This document shows, in pieces, positions 36,515-48,517 of a stretch of 64,000 nt of DNA. Each line of letters begins with the position of its first letter. Positions within the stretch are counted from its first letter, which is position 1. The notes beneath the pieces were generated by a model. It had not been told where the DNA came from, made no database searches, and saw only the letters and a list, made by a program, of their open reading frames with translations. Origin of the DNA: Mariannaea sp. PMI_226 (taxonomy: Eukaryota > Ascomycota > Sordariomycetes > Hypocreales > Nectriaceae); NCBI GenBank assembly GCA_024336345.1, contig JANFOG010000012.1, positions 868,001 through 932,000 of the forward strand, written 5' to 3'. Both the position numbers and the translations under genes were made by a program.

Positions 36515-37466
36515 TCAAACTCCATTCACCTTCCTCTCCCCTCTCACCAAAACTGCAAGCGAAGTCCCCTCTCTCGTCTTGCAAGCCAACCCCCCACAAG
36601 CGAGCAGGATGGCCGAGATGGCAAAGGAATGCACCGTCAGCGACACAAACTCTCCGCAATCGCCGTCTTCCCAGATCTGGGCCAGCGCCTTCTGTTTCCT
36701 CGCCACGTGCTCCTCGTCCGTCTCAAGGTGCCCGTCCCTCCCAAAGGTGTCGACCTCGACGAACCCGGGCTCGAGTGTGTACTCCGGCCAGTTCTCGCGG
36801 ATCGACGACGCGGGAGACCGAAAGTCGCACGTGTGCAGCGTCATACGCTCGCGGAGGAGCTCCTTGACACGGGGCTTGAAAGCCTGCTGGTGGGCTTTCA
36901 TGAGTGGCTTGAAGACGTAGTCTGTCGTCTGGAGACAGCGTGTGAGAGGGCTGCAGTAGATTGTCTGGGGGAGGGGAGCACCCTCGTTGCCAACGAGATC
37001 GAGCCAGAAGGTGTGGAGGTCAAGGGCTTGCTGAATGCCTACATCTGTGAGATGTGCGTCAAACCAAGTCTCTTTGTCATCACCATTCAGAAACGATACT
37101 CTTGTCTAGTTTCCATTGTCAGAATTATTTCATATGAACGGCATGAGCACATTCACTCACATCCCACTCTTCAGTGCCGACTTCGGCATGCTTCTTGTTG
37201 TGATAGCCAAACCCGTGGCGTGTCAAGTACAGGACTTTGTAAGTCACATTTCCGGGGGCATTTTCGTTAAGCCACTTTACGTACGCCGCGAAACGGACCC
37301 AATCTCTCTGTCCAGCTGTTGTGAGGTCATCGGAAGGGTACTTCTGGCCTTGGATGAGGCCGAGATGGGGTTGTGTGGTGACCTTGTGCTCAGGATAGTT
37401 GGGTTCCAGATGAGCGAGTTCGACGAATGCATCTGGAACAGTTGTGAAGGTCCACTGGGATGCCAT
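36515..37466 (-). CDS. histidine phosphatase (phosphoglycerate mutase-like) family protein
   Basis: Two exons, 37466-37161 and 37105-36515, 298 residues. Intron 37160-37106 (55 nt) has donor GTGAGT, a CTGAC branch site and acceptor CTAG. Catalytic features: phosphohistidine loop LTRHGFGYHN (RHG) in exon 1, then DAHLTDVG and IYCSPLTRCLQT (the SPL-R motif), a Glu in the middle region (ELLRERMTLHTCD), and the second His in VSLTVHSFAIS. This is the branch-2/PGM-like fungal type of cytosolic phosphatase of unknown substrate. No signal peptide. Open frames on the plus strand over this gene are shadows. Confidence 0.9.
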
Positions 37467-40400
37467 GGTGAATTTTCACGAGTGTGCTGTGGGGGTCAGC
37501 TTGTAAGTGATGGCTACCCTTGTCGCCGTATGAAGTTGGTTGATGGCCAATGAAGTTTTTTCGCTGTCTAATTGTCGTCTTCGAGAAGCTGAAGAGAACC
37601 AAGGAGCCAGCCTCAATATGGTAAAGGTAGGTAGGTAGATAATTGCCGATAATTATAACTTACTAAGCCACTTGTCAGCTTTTCAAAATGATTCCCTCAA
37701 GTGAGGAGCACTAAATGTGTGGTAAAACTGCATACATGAAAGCAAAGAGAGGTCAAAGGATGCGATAATTACCTCCGTTCTCCAACAAGTTCAACTTCTT
37801 CATAAAGGCGATGGTGAGTCAGTTGTTGGGGGCCGCTACTAAGAAAAAAAAGTCTTCCAAGGTGGCTGGGGCAAGCGATTGGCGGCGGGTTGGATTAAGG
37901 TGTGTATTAACCTAACGTAGGCCCCCAAAGATGCGGGCCTGGAGCTGAAGCTGAACCTCCCCCAAACTTGCGTGGATCTTGGTCTCGTCGACCCCCGCTG
38001 AATTTCAAGAAGACATTGATACTCATGCATGGTGGGCAGCAGACTGTGTCCATCGGTGAGCCATCTCCATCTCCCCCATTGACACATCAGATTGGTTTTT
38101 TGGAGCTGGAATCGTCTCCCAAAGGCTCTCTCATTTGGGTCGAACCGTAGGCATGCCATGATTCACTTCTGTGCTTGGGCTTGTCAGATGTTTCCTGACC
38201 GAATCGAGAACTATCTAGATATTTGTAAATGATTCTGTAATGGTCCAATGTTCAACATATGGTACTTACATATCACCCTTTCAATTGACGAAATTCCTTC
38301 TCGGATCATGATTGTCTCCCTTTTCTGAGAACATGTGTATTTAGCGGATAGAGTAGTGGTTGTTCAATCATGTCTTGGATGGCCTAAGAGGAGATATGAA
38401 GTAGTACAAGTGCCAAATAAAGCCAGAGCTAGCTACTTCAACAATCATTGTCCCTCTTTGTATGTTTTCAGTATCATTTTGCGTAGAGTAAGAGTTTTAT
38501 TTTAGGAAGATGTTGTGATTTACAAAGCTGAGCATTGATCAATCTACTCCCACAACTTGCGTGCTTGTGCGGATTGACTCAACGACGGGCTTCAATACAC
38601 ATATTCAGCGGATAAATATTTTTAGAGTGAGAGAGTGAGAGAGGGAAAGAGGAAAACACAGATTGAGTTAATTAGGAGTGAGTGGTTTTGCGCGTCTACC
38701 GCGTTACCCTAAAGCTATTCGTAGAGACACCTGCTCCAGGCTGTTGGCATCCCCTCTGTAAGGTGCCTCAATTATCATTACCTTACGTATTACTTACTTG
38801 AGTGACCTGGAAGTTCTATATTACGACTAGTCTGTCAACATAATCCCTGTATTAGCTTCCCGTGGTGGCATCCCATAATAGAACATAGTGGTGAAGTAAA
38901 TGCAGTATCCCCACCAACTTACTGTCACAGAGCTGGATGAGACGCGTTTAGATTCCCGTCAAGGATTATCAAAACGGCCTGAAATACCAGGAGAGGTTAA
39001 ATATATTGGGGCATGTTGCCTTTGGCAGGTTCTGCGGACCCAATGTGCTCTAGACACTAGAGTCTTGTGATCGAGGCATTTCAAGCATTGGAGCGGTTTC
39101 GGCAACAAAATTTTAGCTACACAGGGTTTCGTAGTGCCTTGGTGGGAGGTAGGGCCAGGAGGGAATTCATCTACAATCTGCAACCAAGCACGACTAGTGA
39201 GAAAAGGTGGGACTTCAAATGCAACACCACAAGGAGGCAGACCTTATCAATCAGTCCATCTCATCATTCTCACGAACATTAAGTGGTCCACCGAATAGGG
39301 CACCTAACTTAGCTTGGTAGGCAGATGCGTACAAAAAGCGCATCTCCGCTTTTTGCCGAGCTCACAAGTGTGTATTTGCTAATAGTAAGTGGCAGGCTGA
39401 AGAGATGAGAAAACCACGCGACAATATTTGTTGTCCTTTGACAAACCCGGGGATGGAAGAGCGGGGGGCATGTCAACAGCTAGTATCACAATTCTCAGAC
39501 GCTCAAGAATCGGACCTGCCCCGGGACCACGATATTCGCAAATCTGATGACGTCTCATCGAATTTTCCTATTTGGGATTTTCCTATTCTGGAGGAGACCT
39601 AGGACACAGCAGAGAGTCTGAGAAAAAAGGGCGGGGAAATGTACCAAAGTAACAACAAAAACAGGCCTCGGATCGGTTGCGGTTTTTTCCACCTTAAATC
39701 TCCCGCTTGGAGAGTGGGACACCGCGCTACGTAATAGGGCCCGGGGGCTTCCACGGTCGGGTGGATATCCGTCCACGCTCACCATCTGATAAGAAAAATC
39801 AAGGAAAAAAAAGGCAAGAAAAATGACGGAAGAAAACAAAAAATTGTGGCAGAGACAGGTAACAAACATACTGTGCAAAAAGGCACGGAGTGGGAACTTT
39901 GCTTTTTTTCCCCTTTCCCTTTCCCTTTCCCTGCCCCTTCCCCTCCTTCCTAGAGGGCCTCATAATACAACCGTAGGTAGTTTCAGAGATTATAATACAT
40001 TTGGCTGATATTCATGTCAGGGACAGAGTAGTAGTACGTAGTGGTCACTCAGCACGTGTCGCTTGCTTCGGTCTGAAGCATTGCACACGGTAAGGCAGGG
40101 TAGGTACCTACAGTACAGCACAGCACAGCACCGTTCCGTCCACCTTACCGAGACCTCGGATGCACAAGAGAGGCACACCCCCCTTGGTATTAGCCTGCAG
40201 TTTGCAGCAAGCTCTTCGCCCTCTGCCCATTTCCAGGTGTTTTATCATGCTGAAATGCCTGCTTCGTACCATAAAATGAACATGCCTCATCTATTTTTGC
40301 GTGTTAAAGCTATATTACCGGTTACCCTTCGGCTGCAGGTGAAGATGCAGGTGCAGGTACAGTACCTTGGACACTCTGCACTGTATTTGCCTACCTACCA

Positions 40401-40840
40401 ATCTGTATGTAATACATACTGTACTTACTTCCCAGTTTCCGTCCCCTCCACTCACGGACCACCTTCCGGCCCCCCAAAGAGGCCCCAAAGGGAAACCAGA
40501 GGGGGGCCAAGCCTGCCGAGGCACGGCGCCCGGGTGGACGTAGTATCGGTACATGTCCGTTACCCAGGACCGTCCTCGGCCACCACTGCGATGGATTAAC
40601 TAGCTTGACGGCAAGTTAACTTAGCTGCTCATCCTTCCAGACCACCGCTTGCCTTTGATTGCATGAGGCCATTCTTCTTACCACCCGTAAAAAAAATAAA
40701 GGAACATCCTCGGTCCTCCTTTGTTTCAGACCTCTTCTCTTTTTCCCTTTTCTTTTCTTTTCTTCCCTTTTCTTCCTTTTGAACTTGGGGATCATAGAAG
40801 GTTTCCTTTTCTTCACCATCCTCGCCCTACCATCCCCGCA
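37467..40840. other. long intergenic region, no gene seen
   Basis: About 3.4 kb separating divergent genes (phosphatase, minus; PEX11C, plus). Only incoherent short open frames. It contains GGTAGGTAGGTAG (about 37626), GA-rich runs (38630-38660), a CCCTTT repeat (39911-39935) and a dense pyrimidine tract (40720-40830) just before the PEX11C start, which fits a core promoter. Confidence 0.5.
39911..39935. repeat. CCCTTT microsatellite
   Basis: Four near-perfect CCCTTT units within a C/T-rich tract. Likely promoter-type polypyrimidine sequence or simple slippage repeat. Confidence 0.5.
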
Positions 40841-41833
40841 ATGTCAGAAACCGCCGTCGAGGTCGAGGCCCCCACCCTCCTGGTCGAGGCCCAGCTACCT
40901 CTCTCTGAATCCATCAACACACAGTCCTCGTCCTCACCCGCGAAAAAGCCTACCAAAGATACGACCGGACACAAGAAGCTCCCCTTCAATCTCGCATCTG
41001 CAATCGCCGCGACTCCCTCCAAGCTCGATGGCTTCATCCAGCATCTTCACCGGTGTCTTCACACCCGCGGCGGCACCGACACCGTCTTGCTCTTCCTCGC
41101 CTACACTGCCCGCCTGACCGGCGCGAGTCTCGACATCCTCGGTCGCACCGCCCTACGTCACTCTGCCCGCAAGCTCGTCGAGCTCTTCTTCCAGCTTCCG
41201 CCTTCGACTACCGTGGTGCTGGGCACCGCCCCTGCTCCTCGACTGGCCACGCTCGCCATTGCTCTGTCCAAGCGACTCGCTGCCTTTGTCGACATGCTGA
41301 GTGAGTGGCGCACCATGAACCGCCTATGGGGCATCATGGCCATGTGGCTCGCTGCCAAGGACCTCCTACTTCGTCTGCGCAAGCCAGATAGCGCGTCAGA
41401 AGCCGACGACGAGAAGACTCCCCAAGCTGGCAAGTTCAACACTACCATCGAGGTGCTGCAGGTCGCCACTCTCACCGCATACCATATTGGCGAGGCTGCT
41501 GCTTGGTTTACAAGTAAGGGTGTTCTGAAATGGTCGCCTGAGGCGTGCAATCGCTTCTCAATCGTTAGTGTTCGGTCTTGGGGCGCCTACGTCTTCATGG
41601 AGCTTCTCCGTTTGCTCGTCGACCGCAAGCGTCGAACCCCCTCCGAGGATCCGGTTGCCGAGAAGGAATACAACGATGAATGGCGCACTAACTTCCTGCA
41701 TACGCTTGCTTGGGCTCCTTTGACGATTCACTGGGGCTTCGGCTCCGGCTTCCTGCCCGAGATTGCCATTGCAGCACTGGCAACGTATCCCTCAGTGGCG
41801 CTCATGAAGAATTTATGGCAGAAGACTGCCTAG
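40841..41833 (+). CDS. peroxisomal membrane protein PEX11C-like
   Basis: Single exon, 330 residues from ATG 40841 (the upstream in-frame stretch is pyrimidine-tract leader, not protein). The N-terminal 45 residues are polar. The rest matches the fungal PEX11/PEX11C family: amphipathic helix near LDGFIQHLHRCLHTRGGTD, then DTVLLFLAYTARLTG, FVDMLSEWRTMNRLWGIMAMW (a common PEX11 block), and a C-terminal hydrophobic pair around WAPLTIHWGFGSGFLPE. PEX11 proteins elongate and divide peroxisomes. Family confident; the C subgroup is inferred from the N-terminal extension and the WRTMNRLWG block. Confidence 0.87.
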   Translation: MSETAVEVEAPTLLVEAQLPLSESINTQSSSSPAKKPTKDTTGHKKLPFNLASAIAATPSKLDGFIQHLHRCLHTRGGTDTVLLFLAYTARLTGASLDILGRTALRHSARKLVELFFQLPPSTTVVLGTAPAPRLATLAIALSKRLAAFVDMLSEWRTMNRLWGIMAMWLAAKDLLLRLRKPDSASEADDEKTPQAGKFNTTIEVLQVATLTAYHIGEAAAWFTSKGVLKWSPEACNRFSIVSVRSWGAYVFMELLRLLVDRKRRTPSEDPVAEKEYNDEWRTNFLHTLAWAPLTIHWGFGSGFLPEIAIAALATYPSVALMKNLWQKTA

Positions 41834-42785
41834 AGTGGGATGCGATAGAGTAAAGAATTACTTGCCTCCCGGATGCGAACCAAATATTGATCCCAGTGCT
41901 GTATGTCTCTGGATGACTACGCAAAGAAAGAGGAGTTAAGAGACGGGAGGAGAGGGTTAAAGGAATGAAATGGCTGGAATAGCCAATACCAGGATTATAT
42001 ATTGAACGAGGAGGAATACCTTCAAGAGCAGGGAAACTCACACAATGTGCCCGTTGAAGAACAACGCCAAATTCGATATTTGGAGAGAACAACGATTGCA
42101 CACACAAAGCACTAGGGAGATGGTGTCGACGCCAGTATTCCCATTTTCGGACCTACCAGAGCCTTATTTTGGTTTTATTTTTCTATTCTCTTTTTTTTTT
42201 TTTGCGATAATGATAACCGTGTGCTTTCTATCAACACAGCACTTGTATACACACCTTCATATAGGTAGAGGTGGACATCATATGACCATGCATGGGATAC
42301 CGGATGCCTATAGCTAGACGGCCAGTTAGGCGCACAGGCAATAAACACAGGCCGCCTTCTTTTTCTTCTGCGCATTCACCAGTCATGAGGTCATTGTTTT
42401 CTGCCTGAGTTTTCTGCGTAATGCTTGAAACTAAGTAGCAGTATGTTTTGCAATGTGGAACATATGTGTATGATACACATATATAAATCTATATATCATA
42501 CATATATATCTGTATATCACTCGATCAGGACGGAACCCAATGATTCAAGTCAAGTAAGAGATTCTATGTCTATTTCAGAGATATAGGTACGTGATGTAGT
42601 ACGAGATATATGTATATATACGGGCCGAGTTTATGTACATTGCAGAGTAAAATCATGCAGGATATGTAAAGCAACGTGTCTTGAAGCGCTCTCTCTCTTT
42701 CTTCTTCAAGGATGCAGTCGATCAGCAACTTTGTTGGTTTTGTTCTTTTTTTTTTCTTTCATTGTCGGTTTTTTTCTTTTGCTTT
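41834..42785. other. convergent 3' flanks, AT-rich
   Basis: About 950 bases between PEX11C (plus) and the hemerythrin-like gene (minus). From 42420 to 42640 it is made of alternating ATAT/TATAC motifs and includes a perfect inverted repeat. Likely 3' UTR and polyadenylation sequence for both genes. No gene seen. Confidence 0.55.
42462..42482. repeat. perfect 10-bp inverted repeat, 1-nt spacer
   Basis: ATATGTGTAT, then G, then ATACACATAT: the arms are exact reverse complements. It sits within an ATAT-rich convergent 3' region; in RNA the arms could pair only with a strained tight loop, so it may act at DNA level (cruciform, dimer site) or be chance in low-complexity DNA. Confidence 0.55.
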
Positions 42786-43429
42786 TTACCACGGGAAAGC
42801 CTGAATATCCTCCTTGGTCCAGTACCGCCTCATGTTCTCGGCACCCAAGGTCTTGACCTCCTGGTCGAGATGCGTCCACAGAACGTCGCCCCATGTCTCC
42901 ATCTTGGACTTGAGCACACCGAGGTTGAACTCGACCTCACCGCGGCGGCACTCGTTGAGGTACTCGGCGAAGCCGTCGAGGCCGGCGTGGATCTCCTCGT
43001 GCTGGCGCAGCAGCTCGGCCGCGCCTCCGCCTTTACCCTTGCGGAACTCGGGCATCTTCTGGGCTAGGTAGGGGAAGACGAAGCGCTCCTCGATGCCGTG
43101 GTGGTTGGTCAGACCCTGGGCGAACTGCAGACCTTCGTTGAGGAACTGCTTGAGGGTCATGTTCTGGGGCCGGCGGCCGGTCTCGCAGGCTGTCCAGAGG
43201 AGAGTCCAGGATCGGCGGAAGTAGTTGTGCTGAGGGGTGGGTGTTCAAGTTAGTTTGGGGCCAATATTTTCCTCTTTGGATTATAGAGCAGAAAAAGAGT
43301 AGAATAAAGGTAAGAAGAAGAAAAAAAAACGGGCGCTCTTACAAACTGGTTCATTCTCTCAGAAAGAGCGTTAAAGATTCTGAAGTCCTCGGGGGACAGA
43401 GGAGGCAGTTGTTCCGTTGCATTCGACAT
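42786..43429 (-). CDS. hemerythrin-like (HHE cation-binding) domain protein
   Basis: Two exons, 43429-43343 and 43229-42786, 176 residues. Intron 43342-43230 (113 nt) has donor GTAAGA and acceptor CTCAG. His/Glu positions of a four-helix hemerythrin fold are visible: HNYFRRSWTLLW at the exon junction, then NHHGIEERFVFPYL, then RQHEEIHAGLD, then HLDQEVKTLG. This HxxxE/HHE pattern binds a di-iron centre. Fungal members are small cytosolic proteins thought to sense or buffer O2, NO or iron; the specific role here is unknown. The same frame stays open upstream to an ATG at 43630 with a basic, Ser/Thr/Tyr-rich stretch; I prefer 43429 because that stretch looks like leader, but a mitochondrial presequence cannot be excluded. 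Confidence 0.85.
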
Positions 43430-44146
43430 TTTGGCTGTCAATTGCTGTGGTCTTGGTGATGTGGTAGTGGTGTAGTAGTGGTAGAAGTAGTAGTAGCGAT
43501 GTCCAGTCGACAACCCCGCTATCCTAGCTGTATTCCCCAATCTCGGGATTTGGCGTGTAGTTGAAGTCAGTAGGGGGCTCTTGTTCAGGGTGGTGATGGT
43601 CAAGTGCAAAGGTTTTGGTCTGATTGGCATGGCACAACTCTTTTCCAGATTATAAACTGGGCCAGGCTGTTTTCTTTTATACCAGAAGAGTAGTAGGAGA
43701 TGGGAAAAAGAAGAAGAAAGATTAAAGCCAAAGATGGAAACCCATCAAACTGCGCCAGATAAAACTACGAACCAAACACTACCCCTACCAAAAGCCGTGC
43801 AACAACCATTCACCTTCCCTCAAAAGAAAGAGGAGAAAAAAAAATTAGATGAATCCCTATTGGATGGCCTTTCGCAGAACGAGGCCCTTTGCCCCGGTTC
43901 ATCTACAGTACAGGCAGTCAGCTCAGTGCAGAGAGACCGATGTCCCGCGCGTCAGCTGAGTCATGGCCGGCGCGTCGCTCGCTGGGAGCAACCTAGGCGG
44001 CCGCGCGCGTTTACAGTGGAATTTTTTTGCGACGTCAGGCAATCAAAAACCTCCCCCCCCAATTCCCCCCTCCCGTAGGGCGCGGCGCTGAGCTGCTATA
44101 TGTGTATATAGAGCTCTCTGACTGTTGAGGGGTGGGTTTCTTTTCG

Positions 44147-44178
44147 AGGCGAAATGAAATGAAATGCAATGAAATGAA
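44147..44178. repeat. GAAAT pentamer repeat
   Basis: Six units, four of them exact (GAAAT, GAAAT, GAAAT, GCAAT, GAAAT, GAATG). Simple repeat, probably slippage; lies upstream of the hemerythrin-like gene. Confidence 0.5.
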
Positions 44179-45270
44179 TGGATACCTTGAGTAAGCAGAC
44201 AAAATAGTCTTCACTACCTTACCTATCAAGCTGGGCGCGGAATTGCGAGTCTAGGGAGACGGGGAAAACCCTGTATATGTAGGTAGTTTTAATCCACAAG
44301 GGGCCATCTTATGGTGGTACTGAGCCAGGGGCGGTGCGACTTCCGGCACGCGGGAGAGAGGAAGCAGTAGACTTGATGCAAAAAAAAGTCCCAAGGACAC
44401 GGTGGGCGCCCGTCAAAATCGGTAAGAAGCCCGGCTGATTGATAGGTGTGAGCCCCGAGACAAGAAAAAGAGAACCCCGGGTCATGGATGGAGCAAATAT
44501 GAAAAGTGTCAACGACGGGGATAAATTCATTGATCGACTCTCACTCCATACGATCTGTTGACTCCAGGGAGGGGAAAGAGTGTGCACCAATTATCTATTA
44601 CATCTTTGCATCTCGATTTATCTGCACTAATAAGTTAGTTCCTTCATGAAGCAAAAAGCGGCTCTGCTGTAGCTTATGGTGGGCATATATATATATGGCT
44701 GCGCTGCTGCACGTATCCCGGCTCAGCGTGCGTTGCTTCTCTCAACTTTTGCTACCTTCTCAGCGACTTAAAGCGTTTTTCTTTTCACCTACCTACACAT
44801 ACATTCATACATACATATATATACACAAAGATACACCATAGACGCACACAAAAAAGCCGCACTGACAAAACTACCACATCAACGCATCACAGCAGCTTTG
44901 GATAACACGGCAAGAGACCATTTTGGGGGATTTTTCTTTAAAATAATCTTTTTTTTTTTCATTGAAGTCCAACTGGCGCAAAGGGGGTTGACTTTTTTCT
45001 CCCCTCCTTCGGCACAATATAAAAACAAAAACAAACCACATACATATATGCAATGAGACGTTCCTTTTAACTTAATCACCACAAAACACCGCAGGCATTT
45101 CGCACGCATCTGTGTGGAAAGACTTGACGAGTTCTATGTAATTCCCTGATTCCCGGTTCAACCTAGTGACACGTTACGCATCCTCGCCCTTTTCATTAAA
45201 AAGCAACCATCCCAATGCAAAATGCAAAGCAACTTTAAAGACGCCTTCATCTCAGGGTTTCGTTCCAATT

Positions 45271-45308
45271 CCTGCACCTGCACCTGCACCTGCAATTGCA
45301 ATTGCACC
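45271..45308. repeat. TGCACC hexamer repeat at the eIF3c 3' end
   Basis: Four TGCACC units followed by two TGCAAT units and a partial one, starting about 20 bases past the eIF3c stop codon (45328-45330). On the mRNA strand it reads as GGTGCA repeats in the early 3' UTR. Confidence 0.5.
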
Positions 45309-45327
45309 TGACCACCCCCGTCTTGCT

Positions 45328-48000
45328 TTAACCCCGGACAGCCGCACCCAGCGCTCCGCCCGTGAACTGCGTGCCGCCAGCCTGTCGTTGCGTGTTACCG
45401 CCCGCTCGGGCACCTCCGCGGCCCTGTCGCTGACCCGTCCTTTGACCTCCACGGCCGCGGCCGCCTTGTCGCTCAAAGGCGTTAGACGTACCCTGGGTTC
45501 GCTGCTCGAGCGTACGCTCGTTGGTCTCGATGAGCGCACTGGCCTTGTCGGACAGGGCCAGAGCCAGAGACTGCAGGCGGCTGAGCTCAACACCCTTGCG
45601 GAAGATGACAGTCGCGGTGACCTGGTCCAGAGAGGCCGCAAGCTCCTCGTGGCTGATCATCTTGCTGATAACAGCCGACACCTTAGCGGCGTCAAGCTCG
45701 AACATGTTGCTGAGGGTTTCGATGGCGAGGGTATCGTAGAAGGGGGCATAGGTGAAGAGGTATGTGCGGAGACCCTCCTCCTGGATTTGCTTGGAGAGCA
45801 TAGCCTTGATCTCCTCAGCGTTGGGAAGGAGATCCCAGATCTTGATGCTGTGGATAAAGGTGGTCGACTTCTTCCACTCGCCGGCAGCAAGAGCCTTGGA
45901 GGCCTGCATCACATGGTCTCGAGTGTTCTCGGGGGGACCAGTGAAGATTTGTCTCTCATGGTACTCGAGCATGCGGCGGTAGGTCTTGCTGATGACACGC
46001 TTCTTGACATCGGGTGATGAGCCAGTCTGGGCGAGCAGGGGAATCTCCAAGAGCATGCTGCAGGTCAGGTACACACACTCGAGAAGCTCAAGGTTGATGT
46101 GCATGTGGAAGGGAAGCTGTCTCTGCTTCTCGAGGCGCTCCTGCTCAGGAGACACCTGGCCGTATCGCTGCATCATGACACCTTGGGCCAGCAGCTCCTT
46201 CTGGCGACCGCTGCCGCAAATCTCCTGAAGGGTGTTCTGGGCATCATAAACAAGACCCTTGCGGAAGGCGCAGAGACCGACCTGGACCAGTGTTCGGTTG
46301 TACAGAATCTGGCTCTGGACATCGAAGTTGGGGATGTTCTCCTGGAGATGGGACATGAGCATCATGTCACGAGCCTTGTAGTACTCTCCGTGCAGAGCAA
46401 GGAAGTAGACTTGGCAAAGCATGGCTCGGGCACGGATAATGCCGTCGCTGTTGCTGAACAGGTAGTTGCACAGAATGTTGACAAGGTTGCTAGCGTCCTG
46501 AGCTTGGCTGCGAGGGGTGATGACGGACTCGACAGACTTGCCAACGGCCTCCCAGCAGTTCTCCTCGAAAGTCTTGACGACCTGGGCGGGCTTGAAGTAG
46601 ACGTGTTCCAAACGTCGCATAACAATTCGGTTCACACTGTCCTGAGGGGTTTCGAGAGTCTCATCCTTTCGGAGATACTCATAGTAAAGGAGACCGCGGA
46701 AGATGATGTTGTAGAGGGCACCCTCGTCCTGCAATCTCTCAATGTATTCCGAAGTGTGAGGGTCGATGCTCTGTAGGGAGCGGACAAGCTCATCATCCAG
46801 TCGCTCGATGTAGGAAACGAGACTGCCAGGAACCTTGATGTACTTCTCACCGGGCTGCAGCGAAGGGGGCTTCTCATCGTCATCCCACTCCTCAGCGTTC
46901 TCCACAACAACGTAGTCCTTGTTCTCCTCAAGGACCTGGAGGAGAGAAGAAAGCTCCTTCTCTGCAGATTTCCAGTGGTCCAGGGGCATGATGTTACCAG
47001 TGCCAGTACCAAGATCGAATCGGGCGGAGACGATGGTGAGAAGAACGCGAATCTTCTGGTAGGGGGTGTTGGCAATCTCGTTGAGCTTCTCCATCACCTT
47101 GATCTGCTCCAGACGGTCGGTGTTCTTCTTGCCACGAGAGTCCAGGATGCTGCGGAGGTGCTTGAAGATACTCTCAGGGGTATACTGGAGGGTCTTGCCA
47201 CCCTTGCCAACAACGGCAAAACCGTCATCGATCTCAGCCTCCTCAGTAACAGCCGCAGTAGGTTCGATGTTGAACCTGGCAGTCTTCTTGGGCTTGGGCG
47301 CCTCCACGACCTCTTCTTCGGAGGACTCCATGAAACCAGACTTGTCTGCCCGGTAGGCATCAATTTGGGTCTGGAATTCCTTGTTGTTCTTCTTAATCTT
47401 CTGCTTGACAGCGTTCAGGGCTCGAGCCTGAGTGGCATTCATCTTCTTGTTCTTGGGGGTGACCTTCTGCTTGGCCAGAGCCTCGTTCATGAAGTCCTCG
47501 AGCTCAGCCAGGATTCGGATATAGGGCTTAGGGGGTTTGCCGCTGGGCAGCTTGGTGACCTGACGGTTCAGCTTGTCAAATTCTAAGAGGAAAGACAAAA
47601 AAAAAATCAGTATTTCTCAGTTCATGATAAATGTCTTCTGGAGTGCAAGCGTACCGCCGGAAATGAGAGTCCAGTCTCCATTCTTCTGGCCATTGTCGAT
47701 CTGCTTGATGCAAGCCTCAAGCTCGTCAAGGCGCTTGTCCTTCGCACTCTTGACCTTGGCTCGGACTTCATCATCACTGTCCTCACTATCTGATGACGCA
47801 TCCTTCAAGAATCTGCCGGCACCGCCCTCATCGCTGTCGGAGTCGCTGTCGGCCACCTCGTCAGACTCATCCTGGGAATCCTCGTCAGAATCCTTCTGGG
47901 AGTCGAGCTCCTGCTCCTCCTCCTCCTCGGAGTAGAGCTCCTCCTCGTCGCTGGAGCTCTCGCTGGAGCTGTCGTCTCCGCCGCGGAAGAATCGAGACAT
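45328..48000 (-). CDS. NIP1: eukaryotic translation initiation factor 3 subunit C (eIF3c/NIP1)
   Basis: Core subunit of eIF3, joins the 43S pre-initiation complex and contacts eIF1/eIF5. Two exons, 48000-47655 and 47582-45328 (intron 47654-47583, donor GTACGC, long T-tract, acceptor TTAG), 866 residues. N-terminus: [20 protein letters not shown], then a highly acidic Ser/Asp/Glu segment, then [21 protein letters not shown] (the family hallmark). The middle contains [13 protein letters not shown] and [20 protein letters not shown]. The PCI domain occupies roughly residues 590-780 ([55 protein letters not shown] region). The C-terminal tail is Arg/Gly/Gln-rich ([20 protein letters not shown]). 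Length is normal. It shares a 517-bp divergent upstream region with the ISA2-like gene. Confidence 0.95.
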
Positions 48001-48517
48001 GATGGGCGAGTTTGGGGTCTTGTCGTGGCCTGGTTGAGGGTCAAACTCGACGAAGGTGCGTGCGCGGGGTTGTTTCGACAGAAGGCAAAATTGAGGATTT
48101 TTGGTGGGATGTGGGGGCGTGTGCACCTTGGGGCTTAGCGATACGCCTATCCACGAGTGACAGGCCACAAACCACTATCGATAAGAGCCCAAGAAAAGAC
48201 TTGATCTTGTTCCTGAGATTACATAATTCACATTTTGCTTGCCACAGTCCTAACTTGTAGACACATTGTACTCCTTCGGCGTGCCGCCGGTGGCCAGGTA
48301 CCTCGGAATCCGGTCGGCTCCCCGGTTCAGGCTGGGTCGCAAATTGTGAATAATTTCGAGATTGGCCAAACCAGTCACCGGGCTCGGCTTTCCTGCATTT
48401 CTCAGCAAGAACAAGCACGTCGCTTTGCAGCGCTGTCCCACCAACAACCTCACAACGTCGATATCGCTTCTAACTCGCATTGTTATTTGTTCTGTCTGAT
48501 CTTAATTTATAACAGCC
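48001..48517. promoter_or_regulatory. divergent promoter region, eIF3c / ISA2-like
   Basis: 517 bases separate the two ATGs, which face away from each other. No other gene is seen inside, so both promoters must lie here or overlap. No TATA box is convincing. GC content is intermediate, as for housekeeping fungal promoters. Confidence 0.6.

Larger units (their letters stand above)
43430..45327. other. intergenic region with simple repeats and a TATA-like site, no gene seen
   Basis: About 1.9 kb upstream of the hemerythrin-like gene and downstream of eIF3c. It contains a GAAAT repeat (44147-44178), a TATA-like run at 44684-44697 with a CT-rich leader after it (plus direction), and a TGCACC repeat next to the eIF3c stop. 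No plus-strand ORF follows the TATA-like site except in antisense to eIF3c. Confidence 0.5.

Noticed and set aside
36509..37270. 253-residue plus-strand open frame
   Set aside because: Lies over the histidine phosphatase gene, whose motifs and intron are clear on the minus strand.
46099..47586. Plus-strand open frames of 200-225 residues
   Set aside because: Shadows of the eIF3c coding sequence; no start context or domain.
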